A stretch of 64,000 nucleotides of DNA from Microbacterium natoriense (GCF_030816295.1 NZ_JAUSXV010000001.1:2418001-2482000), one strand, 5' to 3'. Positions 45,038 through 55,712 are shown, counted from the stretch's first letter. Notes: generated from the sequence alone by a model not told the origin. A program made the numbers and translations.

Positions 45038-46543
45038 ATGGCTACTCCTCACCCCCTCACCACGACCGCTAGTGGTGCCGACGTCCGCGTCCGCTTCTGC
45101 CCGTCTCCGACCGGTCTGCCGCACGTCGGCATGATCCGCACCGCCCTCTACAACTGGGCGTACGCCCGCCACACCGGCGGCAAGATGGTGTTCCGCATCG
45201 AAGACACCGACGCCGCGCGCGACAGCGAGGAGAGCTTCCGTCAGCTCGTCGACGCGCTCACGTGGCTGAAGATCGACTGGGATGAGGGCGTCGAGGTCGG
45301 CGGCCCGCACGAGCCGTACCGCCAGTCGCAGCGCCACGACATCTACCGCGGCGTGATCGACAAGCTCGTCGCCACCGGCGCTCTGTACGAGAGCTACTCG
45401 AACGCCGAGGAGATCGACGCCCGCAACGAGGCGAACGGCCGCGCGAAGCAGCTCGGCTACGACAACTTCGACCGTGACCTCACGGAGGAGCAGAAGACCG
45501 CGTTCCGCGCCGAGGGCCGCCAGCCCGCTCTGCGCCTGCGCGTGCCGGACGAGGACCTCACCTACGTCGACCTCATCCGCGGCGAGGTCACCTTCCCCGC
45601 CGGATCCTTCCCGGACTTCGTGGTCGTGCGCCCGAACGGCGTGCCGCTGTACACGTTCGTGAACCCGGTCGACGACGCGCTCATGGGCATCACCCACGTG
45701 CTGCGCGGTGAGGACCTCATGCCGTCCACGGCTCGTCAGTTGGCCCTCTACGCCGCGTTGATCGACGCCGGAGTCACGACCTTCGTGCCGCGTTTCGCGC
45801 ACATGCCGCTCGTCCTGGGCGAGACCGGCAACAAGAAGCTGTCCAAGCGCGATCCGCAGGCCGACCTCTTCCTGCACCGCGAGCGCGGCTTCATCCACGA
45901 GGGTCTGCTGAACTACCTCGCTCTTCTGGGCTGGTCGATCGGCCACGACCGCGACGTGTTCTCCCTCGACGAGTTCACCGCGGCGTTCGACATCGTGAAC
46001 GTGAACCCGAACCCGGCGCGCTTCGACCAGAAGAAGGCCGAGTCGATCAACGGCGACCACATCCGGATGCTCGATGAGAAGGACTTCGCCGAGCGGATCG
46101 TGCCCTATCTGGCCGCGGCCGGCCTGTTCGATGAGCCGACTCGCGAGCAACTGGTGCTGGCGTTTCGCGCGGCCCCGCTGATCCAGGAGCGCGTGCAACT
46201 GCTGGGCGAGGCGCCCGGCATGCTCGGCTTCCTCTTCACCGACGACATCTCCTACGAGGCTGATGCGCTCAAGGGGCTGCCGGCGAACGCCGCCGAGGTG
46301 CTCGACGCGTGCGTGGCCGCTCTCGAGCCGGTGACCGACTTCACGCCGCAGCCGATCCAGGATGCTCTCGCAAAGGCCCTGGTCGAGGACCTCGAGCTCA
46401 AGCCGCGCGTGGCCTATGGACCTCCGCGCGTCGCCATCACCGGTCGGCGCGTGTCGCCTCCGCTGTTCGAATCGATGGAACTGCTCGGCAAGGACGAATC
46501 GCTGCGTCGCCTGCGCGCGCTGTCCGCTCAGCTCGCGGGCTGA
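45038..46543 (+). CDS. gltX: Glutamate-tRNA ligase
   Basis: This 501-residue class I synthetase charges tRNA-Glu. The HIGH-equivalent reads PHVGM (residues 28-32 in [20 protein letters not shown]), a variant normal for actinobacterial GluRS. KLSKR in [15 protein letters not shown] is the KMSKS motif. The C-terminal anticodon-binding helical domain is complete. It starts at ATG 45038 very close to a -10 box. A hairpin terminator follows at 46562-46592. A tRNA-Glu gene lies elsewhere in the window. Confidence 0.96.
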   Translation: MATPHPLTTTASGADVRVRFCPSPTGLPHVGMIRTALYNWAYARHTGGKMVFRIEDTDAARDSEESFRQLVDALTWLKIDWDEGVEVGGPHEPYRQSQRHDIYRGVIDKLVATGALYESYSNAEEIDARNEANGRAKQLGYDNFDRDLTEEQKTAFRAEGRQPALRLRVPDEDLTYVDLIRGEVTFPAGSFPDFVVVRPNGVPLYTFVNPVDDALMGITHVLRGEDLMPSTARQLALYAALIDAGVTTFVPRFAHMPLVLGETGNKKLSKRDPQADLFLHRERGFIHEGLLNYLALLGWSIGHDRDVFSLDEFTAAFDIVNVNPNPARFDQKKAESINGDHIRMLDEKDFAERIVPYLAAAGLFDEPTREQLVLAFRAAPLIQERVQLLGEAPGMLGFLFTDDISYEADALKGLPANAAEVLDACVAALEPVTDFTPQPIQDALAKALVEDLELKPRVAYGPPRVAITGRRVSPPLFESMELLGKDESLRRLRALSAQLAG

Positions 46544-46561
46544 GGCGAAGACACGACGGGA

Positions 46562-46592
46562 GGGAGGGGCGCTGACGGCCGGCGCCTCTCCC
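46562..46592 (+). terminator. Terminator hairpin after gltX
   Basis: The 11-base arms GGGAGGGGCGC and GCGCCTCTCCC (one G-T pair) enclose a 9-nt loop and are followed by TTTC. Confidence 0.75.
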
Positions 46593-46708
46593 TTTCGCGT
46601 ATGCCCACCCCGGCGGCGCCGTGGCACATGTTCGCAACCGGTTCAAGGCCATAGCGGGATCGCGAGGCGCCCTCTAAGTTCGGACAGGAAGAGCCGGAGG
46701 AGGCAGCA

Positions 46709-47206
46709 ATGGACGAGAAGATGGCGCGCTCAGTATCCGCGCTCGAGCTCGCACGGTACCTGGGCCTGTGGTACGAGCAGGGGCGTCTGCCGTTGCGGTT
46801 CGAGGATGACGAGGCGCGGGACGTCACTGCCGAGTACTCGCTCGCCGATGATGGCACGGTGACAGTCGACAACCGCTGCCTCGACAAGAACGGCGAGCCC
46901 GAGCGAGCCCTCGGACAGGCGACACCGGATCCGGATCACCCGGGGCGGCTCCGTGTGTCGTTCCTGCCTGAGAAGCTCCGCTGGCTGCCGTTCACGCGCG
47001 CCGACTACTGGGTGCTGCGCGTGGACGAGGACTACGAGCACGCGCTCGTGGGCACGCCGGATCACCGGTACCTGTGGCTGTTGTCGAGGCAGGCGCAGGC
47101 CGACGACGCGGTGGTGGAGGACTTCCTGCAGACCGCCCGTGACCAGGGATTCGACCTGACCGGATGGATCACCACGCCGCAGTCGGGCGCGGTCGTCGCG
47201 TTCTGA
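46709..47206 (+). CDS. Lipocalin family protein (Blc-like, cytoplasmic)
   Basis: This 165-residue protein matches the lipocalin/Blc layout. The GxW motif in LARYLGLWYEQGRLP (about residues 13-27) begins strand A. ADYWVLRVDEDYEHALVGTP and RYLWLLSRQAQADD are the second and third conserved regions. Lipocalins bind small hydrophobic ligands. Unlike E. coli Blc no lipoprotein signal is seen, so it is probably cytoplasmic. The ATG at 46709 follows a strong GGAGGAGG. It is monocistronic, upstream of tRNA-Gln. Confidence 0.85.
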   Translation: MDEKMARSVSALELARYLGLWYEQGRLPLRFEDDEARDVTAEYSLADDGTVTVDNRCLDKNGEPERALGQATPDPDHPGRLRVSFLPEKLRWLPFTRADYWVLRVDEDYEHALVGTPDHRYLWLLSRQAQADDAVVEDFLQTARDQGFDLTGWITTPQSGAVVAF

Positions 47207-47316
47207 GCCGGTCTCCTTCTCGTTTCCGCGCCACGCGCGGGCGGCGTGTGCTGATTTGGCACCGGGGTGCGGGTCGGGTAAGGTTGAATCTCGGTGCGAG
47301 GCTCCGGTTTCGCCCT

Positions 47317-47388
47317 TGGGGTATGGTGTAATTGGCAACACGGCGGTTTCTGGTTCCGTTGTTCTTGGTTCGAGTCCAGGTACCCCAG
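47317..47388 (+). tRNA. tRNA-Gln (CTG anticodon)
   Basis: The 72-nt gene folds as a cloverleaf. The acceptor TGGGGTA pairs with TACCCCA. The anticodon loop TTCTGGT gives CTG, which reads CAG, and the T-loop is TTCGAGT. The anticodon stem has a G-T pair at 27-43 and a T-T mismatch at 31-39. CCA is not encoded. A terminator hairpin follows immediately. Confidence 0.95.
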
Positions 47389-47395
47389 CACGATG

Positions 47396-47421
47396 AAAAC
47401 CCCCGGTCATCCGGGGGTTTT
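47396..47421 (+). terminator. Rho-independent terminator after tRNA-Gln
   Basis: AAAACCCCCGG-TCAT-CCGGGGGTTTT is an 11-bp perfect stem with a 4-nt loop that ends in four Ts, 7 nt after the tRNA. Confidence 0.9.
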
Positions 47422-47550
47422 GTCGTATCGGGAAGTGCCCGTCCCGCGGCTGGTGCGACAGCGTCGAAGGGGAGTGCGAATGAGGTACGCGACGTTCCTG
47501 TTGCATGCGATCCGGTGCAGGATCGAACCGAGCGCGAACGAGGCGCCGGA

Positions 47551-47940
47551 GTGAGCGGAGACCGTGCCGTTCCCAATCTCCCCTCACGAGATCTCCTCGC
47601 GACGAGCGCCTTCTACGCGCGATTCGGTTTCATCGAGAGCTTCCGCGATGAAGGCTGGATGATCTTGAGGCGCGGATCCGTCGAGCTCGAGTTCTTCCCG
47701 GTCTCAGGTCTCGACCCGTGGACGAGCTCGTTCCGCTGCAGCATCCGGGTCGCCGACCTCGATGAGCTGTGGCGCGACACGATCGCTGCCGGCATCCCCA
47801 TCGGAAAGACGGGATTCCCGCGGCTGCACGAGCCGCGTGTGGAGCGTTCGGGACTGCGCATCGCCTACCTCGTCGACCCCGACGGCAATCAGCTCGCTCT
47901 CATCGCCGAACCCCATACTCGGGCGCCGTGCGCCCGGTGA
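47551..47940 (+). CDS. VOC-superfamily protein (bleomycin-resistance/glyoxalase-like)
   Basis: This 129-residue protein has the vicinal-oxygen-chelate fold. AVPNLPSRDLLATSAFYARFGF is the typical first beta-alpha unit. ELEFFP supplies a metal or ligand position, and YLVDPDGNQLALIAEP is the last unit. It could bind and sequester a glycopeptide such as bleomycin or be an uncharacterised dioxygenase-like protein. GTG 47551 is chosen with AGG 7 nt upstream; the longer frame runs back through the tRNA and is not real. Confidence 0.78.
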   Translation: MSGDRAVPNLPSRDLLATSAFYARFGFIESFRDEGWMILRRGSVELEFFPVSGLDPWTSSFRCSIRVADLDELWRDTIAAGIPIGKTGFPRLHEPRVERSGLRIAYLVDPDGNQLALIAEPHTRAPCAR

Positions 47941-47985
47941 TCGTGAGGGCGCTGAGACGAGGTGAGACCTTATCGCCGGCTCCGT

Positions 47986-48867
47986 TCAGCTGCCGCCCGG
48001 CCACTCGGCGATGCGCGCTCGAACGGTCGCGACGGCGTCATCGATCGTGCTGCCGCGTCCGACCGCGAGGCCGATGAGGAACGTGGTCACCGGCCCAGCC
48101 GGGCGTACCACCTCGTGTGCGGTCTCGCGCGTGACGTCGAGGAGAAGTCCGGTCGGGACCTGGTCGGGATCCAGGCCGAGATCGGTGGCCGTCGCGCGCA
48201 CCCACGTCTCGAGGTCGGAGGGGGAGTCGGTCATGATGTGGTCCTTCCCACTGTTCGCCGGGTGCGCTCTTCGATACTCGTCGATCGCCTCCCAGGTGTC
48301 GAGATCCGTCGCCGCTCCGCCGACAGGGACTGCTCGGAGCACGAGGCCCGAAAGCAGATCGCGCATCGACGCTCCGTCGGCCTCTGCCAGCGCGTGCACG
48401 GCGCGACGCAGCGAGGCGAGGTGATAGCGCCCCGCGAGCCACTGCTCGCGCCCTGCTGCATCGCTTCCGACGACGCCGTCGACATCGGCGGGAAATGCGG
48501 CCGCGTCGAGCAGCTGCACGAGACGGACCGCCTCGGGGAGGTCGGCGGCCAGCACGAGCACCTCTGCGTCGCTTTCGTGAGAATCGACGGTGTCGACATG
48601 GCCGAGAGCGTCGAGTCCCGCGGCCAGCGCCGCGGCCGGTCCGCCGAAGCGCGGCTCCTCCCGCGCCCAGACGACGCGATCGTCGTCGATCTCGAAGGGG
48701 CCGCCGACCACCACGATCCGCTGTCGAGTCGCAGCCGCCTCGATGGCGTGCTCGATCAGCGGGCGCCCGGCCACCGGCACCATCGGCTTGTCCGCGCCGC
48801 CGAGTCGGCGGGCACGCCCTCCGGCGAGGACGATCGCAGGACCCGCGATGCCGTGGTCGGCGGTCAC
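47986..48867 (-). CDS. mobA: MobA-type nucleotidyltransferase fused to a DUF6457-like domain
   Basis: This 293-residue protein has two parts. Residues about 8-190 form a molybdenum-cofactor guanylyltransferase-like domain, with [20 protein letters not shown] nucleotide-binding loop followed by [14 protein letters not shown], and ADLPEA for metal binding. The C-terminal ~85 residues (from [20 protein letters not shown]) are a small helical domain, like the separate DUF6457 protein found beside molybdenum genes in other actinobacteria. The start is GTG 48867, overlapping the moeA stop. It probably attaches GMP or another nucleotide to molybdopterin. The fusion supports a role for the small domain in cofactor maturation. 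Confidence 0.82.
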   Translation of the reverse strand: MTADHGIAGPAIVLAGGRARRLGGADKPMVPVAGRPLIEHAIEAAATRQRIVVVGGPFEIDDDRVVWAREEPRFGGPAAALAAGLDALGHVDTVDSHESDAEVLVLAADLPEAVRLVQLLDAAAFPADVDGVVGSDAAGREQWLAGRYHLASLRRAVHALAEADGASMRDLLSGLVLRAVPVGGAATDLDTWEAIDEYRRAHPANSGKDHIMTDSPSDLETWVRATATDLGLDPDQVPTGLLLDVTRETAHEVVRPAGPVTTFLIGLAVGRGSTIDDAVATVRARIAEWPGGS

Positions 48868-50063
48868 AGGAGCATCACCGACACGAGATCGCCTTCGAGC
48901 ACGGCATCGACATCGGCGGGGATGATCGCGAGGGCGTCGGCGACCGCCAGGGAGGAGATCGGATGGAAGCCGTTGCCCTTGGTCGCAGGCTCGACCCGGT
49001 CTCCGTCGAAGACGACGGGGAGAAGCTGCGTCTTGCCTGCGCGCACCCGCCACGACCGGCTCGCGGGCAGCGTCAACCGTCGTCGCTCGACGTCGCGGTG
49101 ACCCGCCAGTGCACGCAGCGCCGGGCGCACGAACACCTCGAACGACACGGCCATCCCGAGCGGAGAGCCCGGCAGGCAGAAGACCAGCGCGCCGTGGTGC
49201 ATTCCGAATCCCTGCGGCTTGCCCGGCTGCATCGACACGCTGTCGAAGCGGATGCCGTACTCGGGTCCCATCACGGCCTTGACGACGTCGAACGCACCGA
49301 CGCTGGCGCCGCCGGTCAGGATGACGACATCGGCGACGTCGAGCACGCCCTGCACGGTGCGGCGGAGAAGCGCGGGATCATCCGGAACCGAGCGCACAGC
49401 GGTGACGTTACCGCCCGCGTCGGCCACCGCCGCCGCGAGAAGCACCGAGTTCGACTCGGGGATCTGCCCGCGGTCGGGCGTCGATGCCGGCGGTACGAGC
49501 TCGGTTCCTGTGGAGATCACGGCGACTCGAGGGGCAGACCCCACGAGCACCCGGTCGTATCCGCACGAGGCGATCGCGGCGAGCTGCCATGCTTTCAACT
49601 CGGCGCCGGCATCGACGACGACCTCTCCCGCCCCGCGATCCTCGCCTGCGCGCCGGATGTGAGCCCCATGCGCCGCCGCCGTCAGCACGGTCACGCGCTC
49701 CGGCGCGTCGTGCCGCACCGCCGTCCCCAGATCCGTGTGCTCGAGCGGCACGATGGCGTCGGCGTCGCTCGGCACGGGGGCGCCAGTCATGATGCGCGCC
49801 GCCTCGCCCGGGCCCAGAGCGGGGTCGTCGGGGGCGCCTGCCGGCACATCCGCGATCACCCTGAGCACGGCCCCGGAGACGGCATCCGCCTGTCGCACCG
49901 CGTAGCCGTCCATCGCCGAGGCGTCGAAGAGGGGGAGCGGCCACCGGCTGCGCACCTCCGCCGCAAGTACACGCCCGCGTGCCGCCGAGAGCGGAAGCAG
50001 CTCGGCGGGGAGCGGGGTCACCGCCTCGAGGATCCGCTGACGGTGCTCGTCGATCGTGATCAT
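48864..50063 (-). CDS. moeA: Molybdopterin molybdotransferase
   Basis: This 399-residue MoeA inserts molybdate into adenylylated molybdopterin. Hallmarks are [16 protein letters not shown] near residue 50, [34 protein letters not shown] in the MPT-binding domain, and [15 protein letters not shown]. The ATG at 50063 gives the family length; the longer open frame runs antisense to fdhD. No clear Shine-Dalgarno was seen. It overlaps the MobA-like start by GTGA. It diverges from fdhD, with 147 nt between starts. Confidence 0.93.
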   Translation of the reverse strand: MITIDEHRQRILEAVTPLPAELLPLSAARGRVLAAEVRSRWPLPLFDASAMDGYAVRQADAVSGAVLRVIADVPAGAPDDPALGPGEAARIMTGAPVPSDADAIVPLEHTDLGTAVRHDAPERVTVLTAAAHGAHIRRAGEDRGAGEVVVDAGAELKAWQLAAIASCGYDRVLVGSAPRVAVISTGTELVPPASTPDRGQIPESNSVLLAAAVADAGGNVTAVRSVPDDPALLRRTVQGVLDVADVVILTGGASVGAFDVVKAVMGPEYGIRFDSVSMQPGKPQGFGMHHGALVFCLPGSPLGMAVSFEVFVRPALRALAGHRDVERRRLTLPASRSWRVRAGKTQLLPVVFDGDRVEPATKGNGFHPISSLAVADALAIIPADVDAVLEGDLVSVMLL

Positions 50064-50197
50064 GCGCGGGGAGGCCGAGTGACCGGCGTCGGAGACGACA
50101 TGGGTCAACGGTATCCGTTCGGGCGCACAGAGCGCCTCGTGCCCCTGAAGTATGAAGCGACGGCGCGCGGAGTCGTGTCGAATGCCGTGAGCGCGAG

Positions 50198-50203
50198 TAG
50201 GGT
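50198..50203 (+). promoter_or_regulatory. -10 box (TAGGGT) just before fdhD
   Basis: TAGGGT ends 7 nt before the GTG start at 50211, giving an almost leaderless fdhD mRNA. Confidence 0.5.
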
Positions 50204-50210
50204 CGGCATC

Positions 50211-51098
50211 GTGGGCAGGATCACGACGCGACGACCCGTACTCCGCATCACCGCGGGAGAAGGCGCTGATCGACGCGCCGACACGCTCGCGGTGGAGGAA
50301 CCTCTCGAGATCCGCATCGCGGGTACCGCATTGGCTGTGACGATGCGGACGCCGGGGCACGACGTGGAGCTCGCCGCCGGCTTCCTCGTCTCCGAGGGCA
50401 TCATCGGCCAGACAGACGAGTTCCGGTCGGCGATCCATTGCGGCGGACCGGGCACGGGAGGCGATGAGAACACCTACAACGTGCTGGATGTGGCGTTGGG
50501 CACCGGGGTGCGCCTGCCGACGGCCGACGACGCCAGACGTTTCTACACGACCAGTTCGTGCGGCGTGTGCGGGAAGGCGAGCATCGACGCCGTCTCGACC
50601 GTCTCGCGCTACGACGTCGGCGGGGACCGACTCGAGATCGACGATCAGTGGATCACCGGCCTGCCCGATCGGCTGCGGGCCGGTCAGGACGCGTTTCAGA
50701 AGACCGGCGGACTGCACGCGGCGGCGCTCTTCGACGGCGCCACGGGAGAGATGCTCGTGCTGCGAGAGGATGTGGGGCGGCACAACGCCGTCGACAAGGT
50801 CGTCGGCTGGGCGCTGCTGAACGAGCGACTGCCTCTGCGCGCCATGGTGCTGCAGGTGTCGGGGCGGGCGAGCTTCGAACTCGTGCAGAAGGCGGTGATG
50901 GCCGGCATTCCGGTGCTGTCAGCGGTCTCAGCGCCGTCGTCATTGGCGGTCGAGCTCGCGGAGAGCTCCGGGCTGACCCTGGCGGGCTTCGTCCGCGGGC
51001 GGAGCATGAACGTCTACGCGCACGCGCAGCGGATCAGGATCACGCGCGCCACGGCACGCGACACGGTGAACGAAGGGGCGATGACCGGTGAGCACTGA
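50211..51098 (+). CDS. fdhD: Formate dehydrogenase accessory sulfurtransferase
   Basis: This 295-residue FdhD passes sulfur to the molybdenum cofactor of formate-dehydrogenase-type enzymes. The redox-active pair is in [15 protein letters not shown] (CxxC). The segment [20 protein letters not shown] and the C-terminal [11 protein letters not shown] are also family features. The start is GTG 50211 with a -10 box 7 nt upstream. It overlaps the start of the downstream oxidoreductase by 11 nt, so the sulfurtransferase and its probable client are made together. Confidence 0.93.
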   Translation: MGRITTRRPVLRITAGEGADRRADTLAVEEPLEIRIAGTALAVTMRTPGHDVELAAGFLVSEGIIGQTDEFRSAIHCGGPGTGGDENTYNVLDVALGTGVRLPTADDARRFYTTSSCGVCGKASIDAVSTVSRYDVGGDRLEIDDQWITGLPDRLRAGQDAFQKTGGLHAAALFDGATGEMLVLREDVGRHNAVDKVVGWALLNERLPLRAMVLQVSGRASFELVQKAVMAGIPVLSAVSAPSSLAVELAESSGLTLAGFVRGRSMNVYAHAQRIRITRATARDTVNEGAMTGEH

Positions 51099-53430
51099 GG
51101 ATCGAGGACGTCGGGGGATGGCATTCGGATTGCTTCCTGCCGAGCCGCGACAGGGCGGGTACGGACCGCGCACCGATCGACCGTGGTCGCGCAAGCCGTA
51201 TCGCCACCCCGCAGCCGGCTGGGGTGCGGCTGCGTCGGTGGGCCGCGTGGTGCTGCGTGAACGCGAGCCCATCGCAGGTCCTTTCGCGATGCTGAAGATG
51301 AACCACCCGATCGCAGGCTACGACTGCCCCGGGTGCGCCTGGCCCGACGATCTCGGCAACCTGAAGCTCGACATCTGCGAGAACGGCATCAAGCACGTCA
51401 CCTGGGAGATGACGCGCAAGCGCGTCGAGCGGGCGTTCTTCTGGGAGCACACGGTGTCGGAGCTGGCCGACTGGACGGACTTCGAGCTGGAGGATCAGGG
51501 GCGTCTGACCGAGCCGATGGCCTACGACCCGGAGACGGATCGCTACCTTCCGATCTCCTGGGAGGAGGCTTTCGCCGTCATCGGCGACGAGCTTCGGGGA
51601 CTGGACAGCCCCGACGAGGCCGCGTTCTACACGTCAGGCCGACTCAGCAACGAGGCGACCTTCCTGTATCAGCTGATGGTGCGCGAGTACGGGACGAACA
51701 ACCTGCCGGATTGCTCCAACATGTGCCACGAGGCGTCGGGGCGGGCGCTGAACGCCTCCATCGCGACCGGCAAGGGCACGGTCGATCTGCACGACTGGGA
51801 GCAGTGCGACGCTCTCTTCGTTCTCGGCGTCAACGCGGCCTCGAATGCCCCACGCATGCTCACGGCATTGTCGGACGCGGTTCGCAGGGGCGCGCAGGTC
51901 GTCCACGTGAACCCCCTGATCGAGGCCGGGGCCACCCGGACCATCGTCCCGCACGAGTTCGTCGACATGGCCCTGTTCAAGAGCACCGACACCGGCACGA
52001 TGAACCTGCAGGTGCGTCCCGGCGGCGACCTGGCGCTCATCCGCGGCATGGCCAAGGTCCTGTTCGAGAGGTCGCAGAGCGACCCGGGCGCTCTGGACAG
52101 TGCGTTCCTCGCGCAGTACACGCAAGGCTTCGATGAGTACCGGATGCTGGTCGACGCCACCGAATGGCCTGACCTCATCCGTCAGTCGGGTCTGTCGGAG
52201 GCCCAGATCAGATCGGCGGCCGAGGTCTACCTCGCCTCTGAGCGCACGGTGATCAGCTGGTGCTTGGGCGTGAGCCAGCACGAGCACGGGGTCGACACCG
52301 TCCGCGAGATCGTGAATCTTCTGCTGCTCCGCGGGAACATCGGCCGGCCGGGCGCGGGACCCTCGCCGATCCGCGGCCACAGCAACGTGCAGGGCAACCG
52401 CACGTGCGGCATCGACCATCGCCCGCCGGCCTGGACCGACCGTCTCGCCGAGGTGTGCGAGATCGACCCGCCGCGGCATCCGGGACTCGACACCGTCAAG
52501 ACGATCCGCGGCATGAACGACGGTTCCGTGAAGGTGTTCGTCGGAATGGGCGGGAATTTCGTGCTGGCGGCGCCGGACACCGCCTTCACCGCGGAGGGCC
52601 TGCGCCGTTGCCGGCTCACGGTGCAGGTGAGCACCAAGCTGAACCGCAGCCATCTGGTTCACGGTGAGAAGGCGCTGATCCTGCCCTGCCTCGGGCGCAC
52701 CGAGCGCGATGAGCAGTCCGGCGGCCTGCAAGGGGTGACGGTCGAGGACGCCATGAGCATGGTGCATCTGTCGATGGGACGCAAGCAGCCGGCATCCGCC
52801 TATCTCCTGTCGGAGCCCGCGATCATCGCCGGGATGGCGAAAGCGACCCTGCCGGACACGCGCACGCCCTGGGACGAGTACGTCGCAGACTACGATCGCA
52901 TCCGCGACGTGATGGCCCAGGTGCTCCCCGGGTTCGAGGGCTTCAACCGTCTCATCCGCGATCGGCACGGGTTCCGGATCCCGCAGGGGGCGAGGGAGAG
53001 GGAATTCGGAACCGACTCGGGCCGGGCCGAGTTCTCCCACGCACCGCTGCCCGATGTGATCCCTGCCGCGGCCGACACCCTCGTGCTGCAGACCATGCGC
53101 TCGCACGATCAGTGGAACACGACGATCTACTCGAACGACGATCGCTATCGCGGGGTCAAGAACATCCGCGAGCTCATCTTCATGCACACCGACGACATGA
53201 GCGAGCGCGGAATCGCGGAGGGCGATCCGGTCGACATCGTCTCGACGTCGAAAGACGGTTCCACGCGTGCGGTACGCGGGTTCCGGGCGGTCGCGTACGA
53301 CCTGCCTCGAGGCAGCGCCGCCGGCTACATGCCGGAGATGAACGTGCTCATCGGTCACCGCGATTTCAGCGCTCAGAGCGATCAGCCGCTCATGAAGAGC
53401 CTTCAGGTGACCGTGTCGCCTTCGCGCTGA
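51088..53430 (+). CDS. FdhF/YdeP-family molybdopterin oxidoreductase
   Basis: This 780-residue bis-MGD oxidoreductase is of the YdeP type. A CxxC pair (Cys80, Cys83 in [10 protein letters not shown]) lies near the N-terminus. The catalytic region has [16 protein letters not shown], and the C-terminal MGD-binding domain includes [14 protein letters not shown] and [12 protein letters not shown]. The family is related to formate dehydrogenase H, but the reaction of most members is unknown; E. coli YdeP is linked to acid resistance. The start is GTG 51088, inside fdhD. No partner Fe-S or quinone subunit gene is adjacent, so it probably acts alone in the cytoplasm. Confidence 0.9.
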   Translation: MSTEDRGRRGMAFGLLPAEPRQGGYGPRTDRPWSRKPYRHPAAGWGAAASVGRVVLREREPIAGPFAMLKMNHPIAGYDCPGCAWPDDLGNLKLDICENGIKHVTWEMTRKRVERAFFWEHTVSELADWTDFELEDQGRLTEPMAYDPETDRYLPISWEEAFAVIGDELRGLDSPDEAAFYTSGRLSNEATFLYQLMVREYGTNNLPDCSNMCHEASGRALNASIATGKGTVDLHDWEQCDALFVLGVNAASNAPRMLTALSDAVRRGAQVVHVNPLIEAGATRTIVPHEFVDMALFKSTDTGTMNLQVRPGGDLALIRGMAKVLFERSQSDPGALDSAFLAQYTQGFDEYRMLVDATEWPDLIRQSGLSEAQIRSAAEVYLASERTVISWCLGVSQHEHGVDTVREIVNLLLLRGNIGRPGAGPSPIRGHSNVQGNRTCGIDHRPPAWTDRLAEVCEIDPPRHPGLDTVKTIRGMNDGSVKVFVGMGGNFVLAAPDTAFTAEGLRRCRLTVQVSTKLNRSHLVHGEKALILPCLGRTERDEQSGGLQGVTVEDAMSMVHLSMGRKQPASAYLLSEPAIIAGMAKATLPDTRTPWDEYVADYDRIRDVMAQVLPGFEGFNRLIRDRHGFRIPQGAREREFGTDSGRAEFSHAPLPDVIPAAADTLVLQTMRSHDQWNTTIYSNDDRYRGVKNIRELIFMHTDDMSERGIAEGDPVDIVSTSKDGSTRAVRGFRAVAYDLPRGSAAGYMPEMNVLIGHRDFSAQSDQPLMKSLQVTVSPSR

Positions 53431-53445
53431 CGACGTCGCAGTCCG

Positions 53446-54294
53446 TCAGCCCGTGGTCGTGCGGGTGCTGGTTCCGCATTCGCCGATGAAGCCGAGGTAG
53501 CACACCGCTTCGTGGGTCTCTGCGGGCGTGTAGTCGTTGTTCGACACCTCGCGGGTGGCGCGCTCGGCCGTCTGATGCAGTCCTCCGTACCCGCCGAGCG
53601 TCTCCACGTAGTAACCCTCGCCGTCCTGCGCCTTCATCTGCTCGATCATGTCGGCGTAGTCCGTGCAGACGGCGGACCCGCTGTCGGTCAGGCTGACACC
53701 GCTGCACGCGGCGTTGTACGAGGCCACGTACAGGTTGGTGCAGTCCGTCCAGTCCTGGTTCACCCAGCACGGGTTGATCTCGTCCATCGTGACGTCGTAC
53801 AGCCCGGTGTCGTACTCCTCGGTGTGGAACGTCTCCGGATGCTCGGGCACGTCGATCGCCGTCCAGTGGCGGGCGGTGGCGAATGCGAAGACCACCGTGC
53901 CGATGGCGGCGAGGATCAGCACGAGCAGAATCGACAGGATCACCCATAGGGCGGTGTGCTTCTTCTTCGGGGGAGCGGATGCCATCGACGAGGCGAAATC
54001 GGGATAGGGCGTGGTCGCGGTCGGGAATCCCGTGGGCTGAGCGGCATAGGGGTCGGAGATCGGCACGGTGGGCTGGTCGACGGCGGCCCCTGGGTAGGGC
54101 GCGGGCGCGATGACGTACTCCGCGGGCGGGGCGGATGCCGGTTGCGTCGACAGCCAATACGAGTACCAGGCCTGGGCGGTCGCCGCCTCCGCGTAGACGG
54201 CGTGCGCTTCAGCGTCGGTCAGATGGATGCCCATCGCAGCCCGCTGATCTGCGTTCAGCAGCGAACCCTGGAACTCCTCGAAAGACATGGCCAT
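53446..54294 (-). CDS. Single-pass membrane protein with Pro-rich N-terminus and exported Cys-rich domain
   Basis: This 282-residue protein has a cytoplasmic N-terminal part of ~115 residues, with a Pro/Ala/Tyr-rich linker. One membrane helix follows (TALWVILSILLVLILAAIGTVVFAFA). The ~150-residue extracytoplasmic domain has about six cysteines (CWVNQDWTDC, AACSGV, AVCTDY, AVCYLGFIGEC), probably disulfide-bonded. I recognise no family. The ATG at 54294 is taken as start; ATG 54288 is equally possible, and no Shine-Dalgarno is seen. It diverges from an MFS gene. Confidence 0.7.
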   Translation of the reverse strand: MAMSFEEFQGSLLNADQRAAMGIHLTDAEAHAVYAEAATAQAWYSYWLSTQPASAPPAEYVIAPAPYPGAAVDQPTVPISDPYAAQPTGFPTATTPYPDFASSMASAPPKKKHTALWVILSILLVLILAAIGTVVFAFATARHWTAIDVPEHPETFHTEEYDTGLYDVTMDEINPCWVNQDWTDCTNLYVASYNAACSGVSLTDSGSAVCTDYADMIEQMKAQDGEGYYVETLGGYGGLHQTAERATREVSNNDYTPAETHEAVCYLGFIGECGTSTRTTTG

Positions 54295-54353
54295 AGACAG
54301 GATGATTCCAGACCCGCGGGCCTGGGGAAAGCGAGCATGTCGGCGGCATCCGC

Positions 54354-54359
54354 AAGAAT
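54354..54359 (+). promoter_or_regulatory. -10-like AAGAAT 6 nt before a GTG start
   Basis: AAGAAT is followed by GCACTG and GTG 54366. It is a weaker match to TANNNT, but the spacing equals that of the other leaderless starts. Confidence 0.4.
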
Positions 54360-54365
54360 GCACTG

Positions 54366-55616
54366 GTGGTCGGTATGAGAAGCTTCTGGAACGCCCTGCC
54401 TGCAGAAGGGCGGTGGCTGCTGTCGACAGTGGCGGTGCAGACGCTCGGACGAGGCATGACTCTGCCCTTCACGATCATCTACCTGCATGAAGTGCGCGGG
54501 TTCGATCTGGGATTCTCCGGTGCGCTCATGAGCCTCATCGCGATCACCGGGCTGATCATCACAGGGCCGGGAGGCACCCTGATCGACCGCATCGGCGCCA
54601 GACGCGTGCTCATCGCGGGGTTGATCGCGATGATCGCGGGTTGCGTCCTGCTCGCCTTCGCCACGCATCCGCTCGTCGCGACGGTCGCCGTCATGCTGAT
54701 CGGCGTGAACTTCGGCGTCTCCTGGCCGGGCTTCAACGCGCTCATCGCGACCGTGGTCGACGGCGAGGTCCGCCAGCAGTACTTCGGCGTGAACTTCGCC
54801 CTGGTGAACCTCGGCATCGGCATCGGAGGGGTGATCGGCGGCTTCTTCGTGAACGTCGACGATCCGAGTACCTTCACGACCATCTTCCTGATCGACGCCG
54901 TCACGTGCCTGGTGCCGCTCGGCCTGCTGCTCGGACCTCTCCGGCACGTCCGCACGCAGCCAGACGAAGCGGACATACCAGCCGAGCATGGCGGGTACCG
55001 CGAGATCCTCCGCCGTCCGGTCGTGCTCTGGATCACGGCTCTCACGTTCCTCTCAGTCTTCATCGGCTACGGCCAGATGGAGGCGGGTTTCCCGGCCTTC
55101 GCGCGACAGGTCGCCGAGGTGTCCACGCAGGTCGTCGGCATCTCGTTCGCCGTCAACACCGCGGTGATCGTCCTGCTGCAGTTCGCCGTCTTGAAGCTCA
55201 TCACCGGGCGGCGGCGCACCCGTGTCATGCAGCTCATGGCTGTGATCTGGGCCGCGTCGTGGCTCCTGCTGGGCGGCGCGGGACTGCTTCCCGGCACGCT
55301 CGCCGCGGCTGTCGGCGTCATCGCGTACATGGGCGTGTTCGCGTTCGGTGAGACGATGCTGCAGCCGACGGTTCCGGCGATCTACAACGACCTCGCCACC
55401 GATGCCACGCGAGGGCGCTACAACGCGATCAACTCCGCCGCGTTCCAGGGAGGAGCGATCACGGGACCGCTCGTGGCGGGCGTGATGCTGGGCGAGGGGC
55501 TCGGCGGGTGGTTCATCGCGGCGATGGTCGCCGGTGCGGTCCTCGTCTGCGTGCTCGCTCTCGTGCTCGAGCGCGTCCTCGATCCCGCCGCGAACGGCGT
55601 CGCCGTTCAGGTCTGA
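54366..55616 (+). CDS. MFS transporter
   Basis: This 416-residue transporter has 12 predicted helices. The motif A-like loop is GGTLIDRIGARRVLIAG (about residues 60-76), and PGFNALIATVVDG plus LVNLGIGIGGVIGGFF (motif C-like) suggest an antiporter. GTG 54366 is preferred because of the 6-nt spacing from a -10-like box; ATG 54375 is possible. Substrate unknown. Confidence 0.85.
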   Translation: MVGMRSFWNALPAEGRWLLSTVAVQTLGRGMTLPFTIIYLHEVRGFDLGFSGALMSLIAITGLIITGPGGTLIDRIGARRVLIAGLIAMIAGCVLLAFATHPLVATVAVMLIGVNFGVSWPGFNALIATVVDGEVRQQYFGVNFALVNLGIGIGGVIGGFFVNVDDPSTFTTIFLIDAVTCLVPLGLLLGPLRHVRTQPDEADIPAEHGGYREILRRPVVLWITALTFLSVFIGYGQMEAGFPAFARQVAEVSTQVVGISFAVNTAVIVLLQFAVLKLITGRRRTRVMQLMAVIWAASWLLLGGAGLLPGTLAAAVGVIAYMGVFAFGETMLQPTVPAIYNDLATDATRGRYNAINSAAFQGGAITGPLVAGVMLGEGLGGWFIAAMVAGAVLVCVLALVLERVLDPAANGVAVQV

Positions 55617-55700
55617 TACGCGGGGCGGCGCTCCCGGGCTTCGCGGCACGACGGCATGCATCTCCATCGTTCGGACGATGGATAGGGATGCGCCGCCGCA

Positions 55701-55706
55701 TAGGCT
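55701..55706 (+). promoter_or_regulatory. -10 box (TAGGCT) 6 nt before a membrane-protein gene
   Basis: TAGGCT is followed by TCGGGC and the ATG at 55713. It is another exact leaderless layout. Confidence 0.55.
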
Positions 55707-55712
55707 TCGGGC

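Noticed and set aside
44636..46627. 663-codon minus-strand frame opposite gltX
   Set aside because: It is antisense to an unmistakable GluRS gene and lacks any recognisable domain or start signal.
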